Shown here: in pieces, positions 40,240-41,732 of the stretch | Position numbering within the stretch: the first letter of the stretch is position 1 | How the letters are laid out: each line of letters opens with the position of its first letter | NCBI GenBank assembly: GCA_900552525.1 | Contig: UNSK01000015.1 | Span: 1-41,732 of the forward strand | DNA length: 41,732 nt | Source: Candidatus Gastranaerophilales bacterium | GTDB taxonomy: Bacteria > Cyanobacteriota > Vampirovibrionia > Gastranaerophilales > Gastranaerophilaceae | Direction of reading: 5' to 3' | Made by a program: the position numbers and the translations under genes | Notes under the pieces: generated by a model | What the model was told of the DNA's origin: nothing | The model's input: only the letters and a program-made list of their open reading frames with translations | The model's database searches: none

Positions 40240-40875
40240 TTAATTCCACTTAGTACGGCTAGGAACGATTGTTACCAATCTGCCTTCGCACCCTGGAACT
40301 GACCCCTTAACTAAAACTAAACCGTTTTCAGAATCAACTTTAACTAATTTTAGTTTAGTAATTGTAACTCTTTCGTTGCCCATGTTACCAGCCATTCTTT
40401 TACCTTTGATAACACGGCTAGGAGTTGTACCCGCACCGATTGAACCAGGTTCTCTGTGGTTTTTAGAACCGTGAGCCATAGGTCCTCTTCCAAAGTTCCA
40501 TCTTTTAACTGTACCCTGGAAACCTTTACCAATTGAAGTGCCGGTTACGTCAACTTTCTGTACATCGTTCAATACTGATAAATCAATTTCCTGACCTACT
40601 TTGAAGTCAGCAGGATTTTCAACTCTGAACTCTTGTAAATGTCTGTAATTGTTCAAACCATTTTTCTTGAAGTGACCGATTTCAGCTTTTGTTAAATGTT
40701 TTTCTTTAGCTGCAATCGTACCAACTTGTATAGCATTGTAACCATCAGTTTCAACAGTTTTTACCTGAGTAACAACTATTGAATCAACTTTGATTACTGT
40801 AACAGGAACTGCCAAACCTTCTGAATCGAAAATTTGAGTCATCCCTACTTTTTTACCTATTACACCTAATGTCAT
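40240..40875 (-). CDS. rplC: Ribosomal protein L3 (uL3)
   Basis: 50S assembly-initiator protein. 211 residues: LGVIGKKVGMTQIFDSEGLAVPVTVI pattern, then GTSIGKGFQGTVKRWNFGRGPMAHGSKNHREPGSIGAG region with the conserved loop to the peptidyl-transferase centre, and RMAGNMGNERVTITKLKLVKV. AAAGGAAT precedes the ATG. Confidence 0.98.
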   Translation of the reverse strand: MTLGVIGKKVGMTQIFDSEGLAVPVTVIKVDSIVVTQVKTVETDGYNAIQVGTIAAKEKHLTKAEIGHFKKNGLNNYRHLQEFRVENPADFKVGQEIDLSVLNDVQKVDVTGTSIGKGFQGTVKRWNFGRGPMAHGSKNHREPGSIGAGTTPSRVIKGKRMAGNMGNERVTITKLKLVKVDSENGLVLVKGSVPGCEGRLVTIVPSRTKWN

Positions 40876-41053
40876 GTGTTATTCCTTTCCGACATATATA
40901 CACACGGAAGACCATATGTACCAATATGCCTTTCATCTTGCGAGCGCTACTGCCTAACTCTTTTACCTAATTGAGGGTTTTAACCTCCCGTCTTACCTGA
41001 CGTCGTAGTTCACATTATATGCATAATGCTTTATTAAGTTTTCAAATAACTGA
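40876..41053 (-). other. Structured gap rpsJ-rplC
   Basis: A 178-nt spacer with several nested pairings: CTAC (40947-40950) with GTAG (41005-41008), CGTC/GACG (40989-41002), GAGGGTT/AACCTC (40973-40987, one bulge), a TTCCG/CGGAA hairpin just before rplC, and CATTAT/ATAATG (41013-41028). Looks like a multi-helix leader of unknown function; no ORF. Confidence 0.5.
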
Positions 41054-41371
41054 TTACAGTTTTACTTCAATATCTACGCCAGCCGGCAAATCTAACCTGC
41101 TCAATTCTTCAGTTGTCTGTTGAGTAGGTTCGTAAATATCGATAATGCGTTTGTGCGTACGGATTTCGAAGTGTTCTCTTGACTTCTTGTCTACGTGTGG
41201 TGAACGCAATACACAATAGATACGTCTTTTTGTAGGTAAAGGAATAGGACCTGCTACCTTAGCGTCTGTTCTTTTTGCTGTTTCAACGATTTTTTCAGCT
41301 GATACGTCAACTAATTTGTGTTCGTATGATCTTAAACAAACTCTAATTCTTTGTCTTTTAGCTGTTGTCAT
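41054..41371 (-). CDS. rpsJ: Ribosomal protein S10 (uS10)
   Basis: 30S head protein, also the NusE antitermination factor. 105 residues: [62 protein letters not shown] pattern. The ATG at 41371 follows AAAGGA; the frame is open 45 nt upstream but that adds non-homologous residues. First gene of the long minus-strand operon S10-L3-L4-L23-L2-S19-L22-S3-L16-L29-S17-L14-L24-L5-S14. tuf and fusA are not next to it; an unrelated plus-strand gene is. Confidence 0.98.
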   Translation of the reverse strand: MTTAKRQRIRVCLRSYEHKLVDVSAEKIVETAKRTDAKVAGPIPLPTKRRIYCVLRSPHVDKKSREHFEIRTHKRIIDIYEPTQQTTEELSRLDLPAGVDIEVKL

Positions 41372-41462
41372 TTTTAATTCCTTTATGTTTTTATGTATTA
41401 ACAATTCGAATTGCATAATGTAGTAAAAACCTTTTTCTACCGCAATCCGGCTATTACTTTCG

Positions 41463-41505
41463 ACTATAGCATATTAATCGTAAGTCAAACAAAAACCAGT
41501 GTCAA
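41463..41505 (-). promoter_or_regulatory. Probable promoter region of the S10 operon
   Basis: On the minus strand TTGACA (41500-41505) is followed after 17 nt by TACGAT, and slightly downstream by an extended -10 TGCTATAGT (41463-41471). Either could start a leader of about 90 nt. The rest of 41372-41615 is AT-rich without a gene I can see. Confidence 0.5.
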
Positions 41506-41615
41506 CAGGGGGAAATAAGTTTAATTAATATTTTACAAAAATTTACAATCAAAAGTAACAAAAAAAATTATAATAAGTTTTAATAAAATATAAAACATAG
41601 GAGTTAAAGTATTTT

Positions 41616-41732
41616 ATGAAAGTTTCCAATTCCAGCTATTCCACACATATAAGACCTTCGTTTGTACTTAATAAAACTTATAATTGTAATATGTATAAGT
41701 TTTCTATGTTATCAAGAGATACTGTATCATTC
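41616..41732 (+). CDS. N-terminus of an unknown protein (cut by window end)
   Basis: AGGAG followed by an ATG opens a frame that runs 39 codons to the last base of the window. It begins MKVSNSSYSTHIRPSFVLN and later contains MLSRDTVSF. Short N-terminal DTVSF-like motifs are, as far as I recall, frequent at the start of otherwise unrelated proteins of this bacterial group, but I cannot confirm that here. No signal peptide. Function cannot be told. Confidence 0.7.
   Translation, partial: MKVSNSSYSTHIRPSFVLNKTYNCNMYKFSMLSRDTVSF

Overview
The window is an AT-rich, gene-dense bacterial chromosome segment with no tRNA, rRNA, insertion sequence, prophage or CRISPR array that I can see. The gene set fits a gut Gastranaerophilales/Melainabacteria-type, cyanobacteria-related organism: AT-rich codon use, a flagellin with a large insert, ComEC and a pilin-like prepilin, many small TPR and lipoproteins, and a truncated C-terminal gene with an 'LSRDTVSF' N-terminal motif. 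This placement is an inference from style and gene content; no 16S gene is present.

Layout. 0-5.3 kb: gltX and a chimeric flagellin with GLUG repeats on the minus strand, then a matrixin-like metalloprotease and an unknown protein on the plus strand. 5.3-13.3 kb: a tight minus-strand operon prfA-ylxR-infB-comEC-dnaX. 13.4-15.0 kb: two unknown genes in a minus-strand operon. 15.3-18.1 kb: a plus-strand operon of TPR lipoprotein, lgt, Skp/OmpH-like chaperone and zinc alcohol dehydrogenase. 18.1-20.1 kb: CorC/HlyC-type CBS protein and YcaC-like cysteine hydrolase (minus). 20.2-22.1 kb: yebC, ybaB and recR (plus). 22-27.2 kb: eno, a secreted unknown, crcB/fluC and polA. 27.3-28.1 kb: a nucleotidyltransferase. 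28.4-30 kb: rpsH-rplF-rplR (plus). 30-34 kb: a prepilin-like protein, a TPR/lipoprotein pair and a 58-residue stand-alone LuxR-type HTH protein. 34.2-41.4 kb: the S10/spc ribosomal protein operon on the minus strand, rpsJ to rpsN. The window ends inside a new plus-strand gene.

Most notable: (1) a three-copy, 89-90 nt intergenic element with a constant 18-nt head and a covarying three-way-junction fold, starting at the stop codons of ybaB, rpsH and rplF. (2) A family of AT-rich dyads (arms ATAACATTTT/AAAATGTTAT), three of which sit 15-19 nt upstream of start codons of unknown, pilin-like and TPR genes. (3) A flagellin whose variable region is a seven-repeat GLUG domain, with an 11-C homopolymer just upstream that could support phase variation. 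(4) A broken spc operon that one ~6 kb inversion would restore. (5) An A10-G slippery run in dnaX with immediate stops in both alternative frames.
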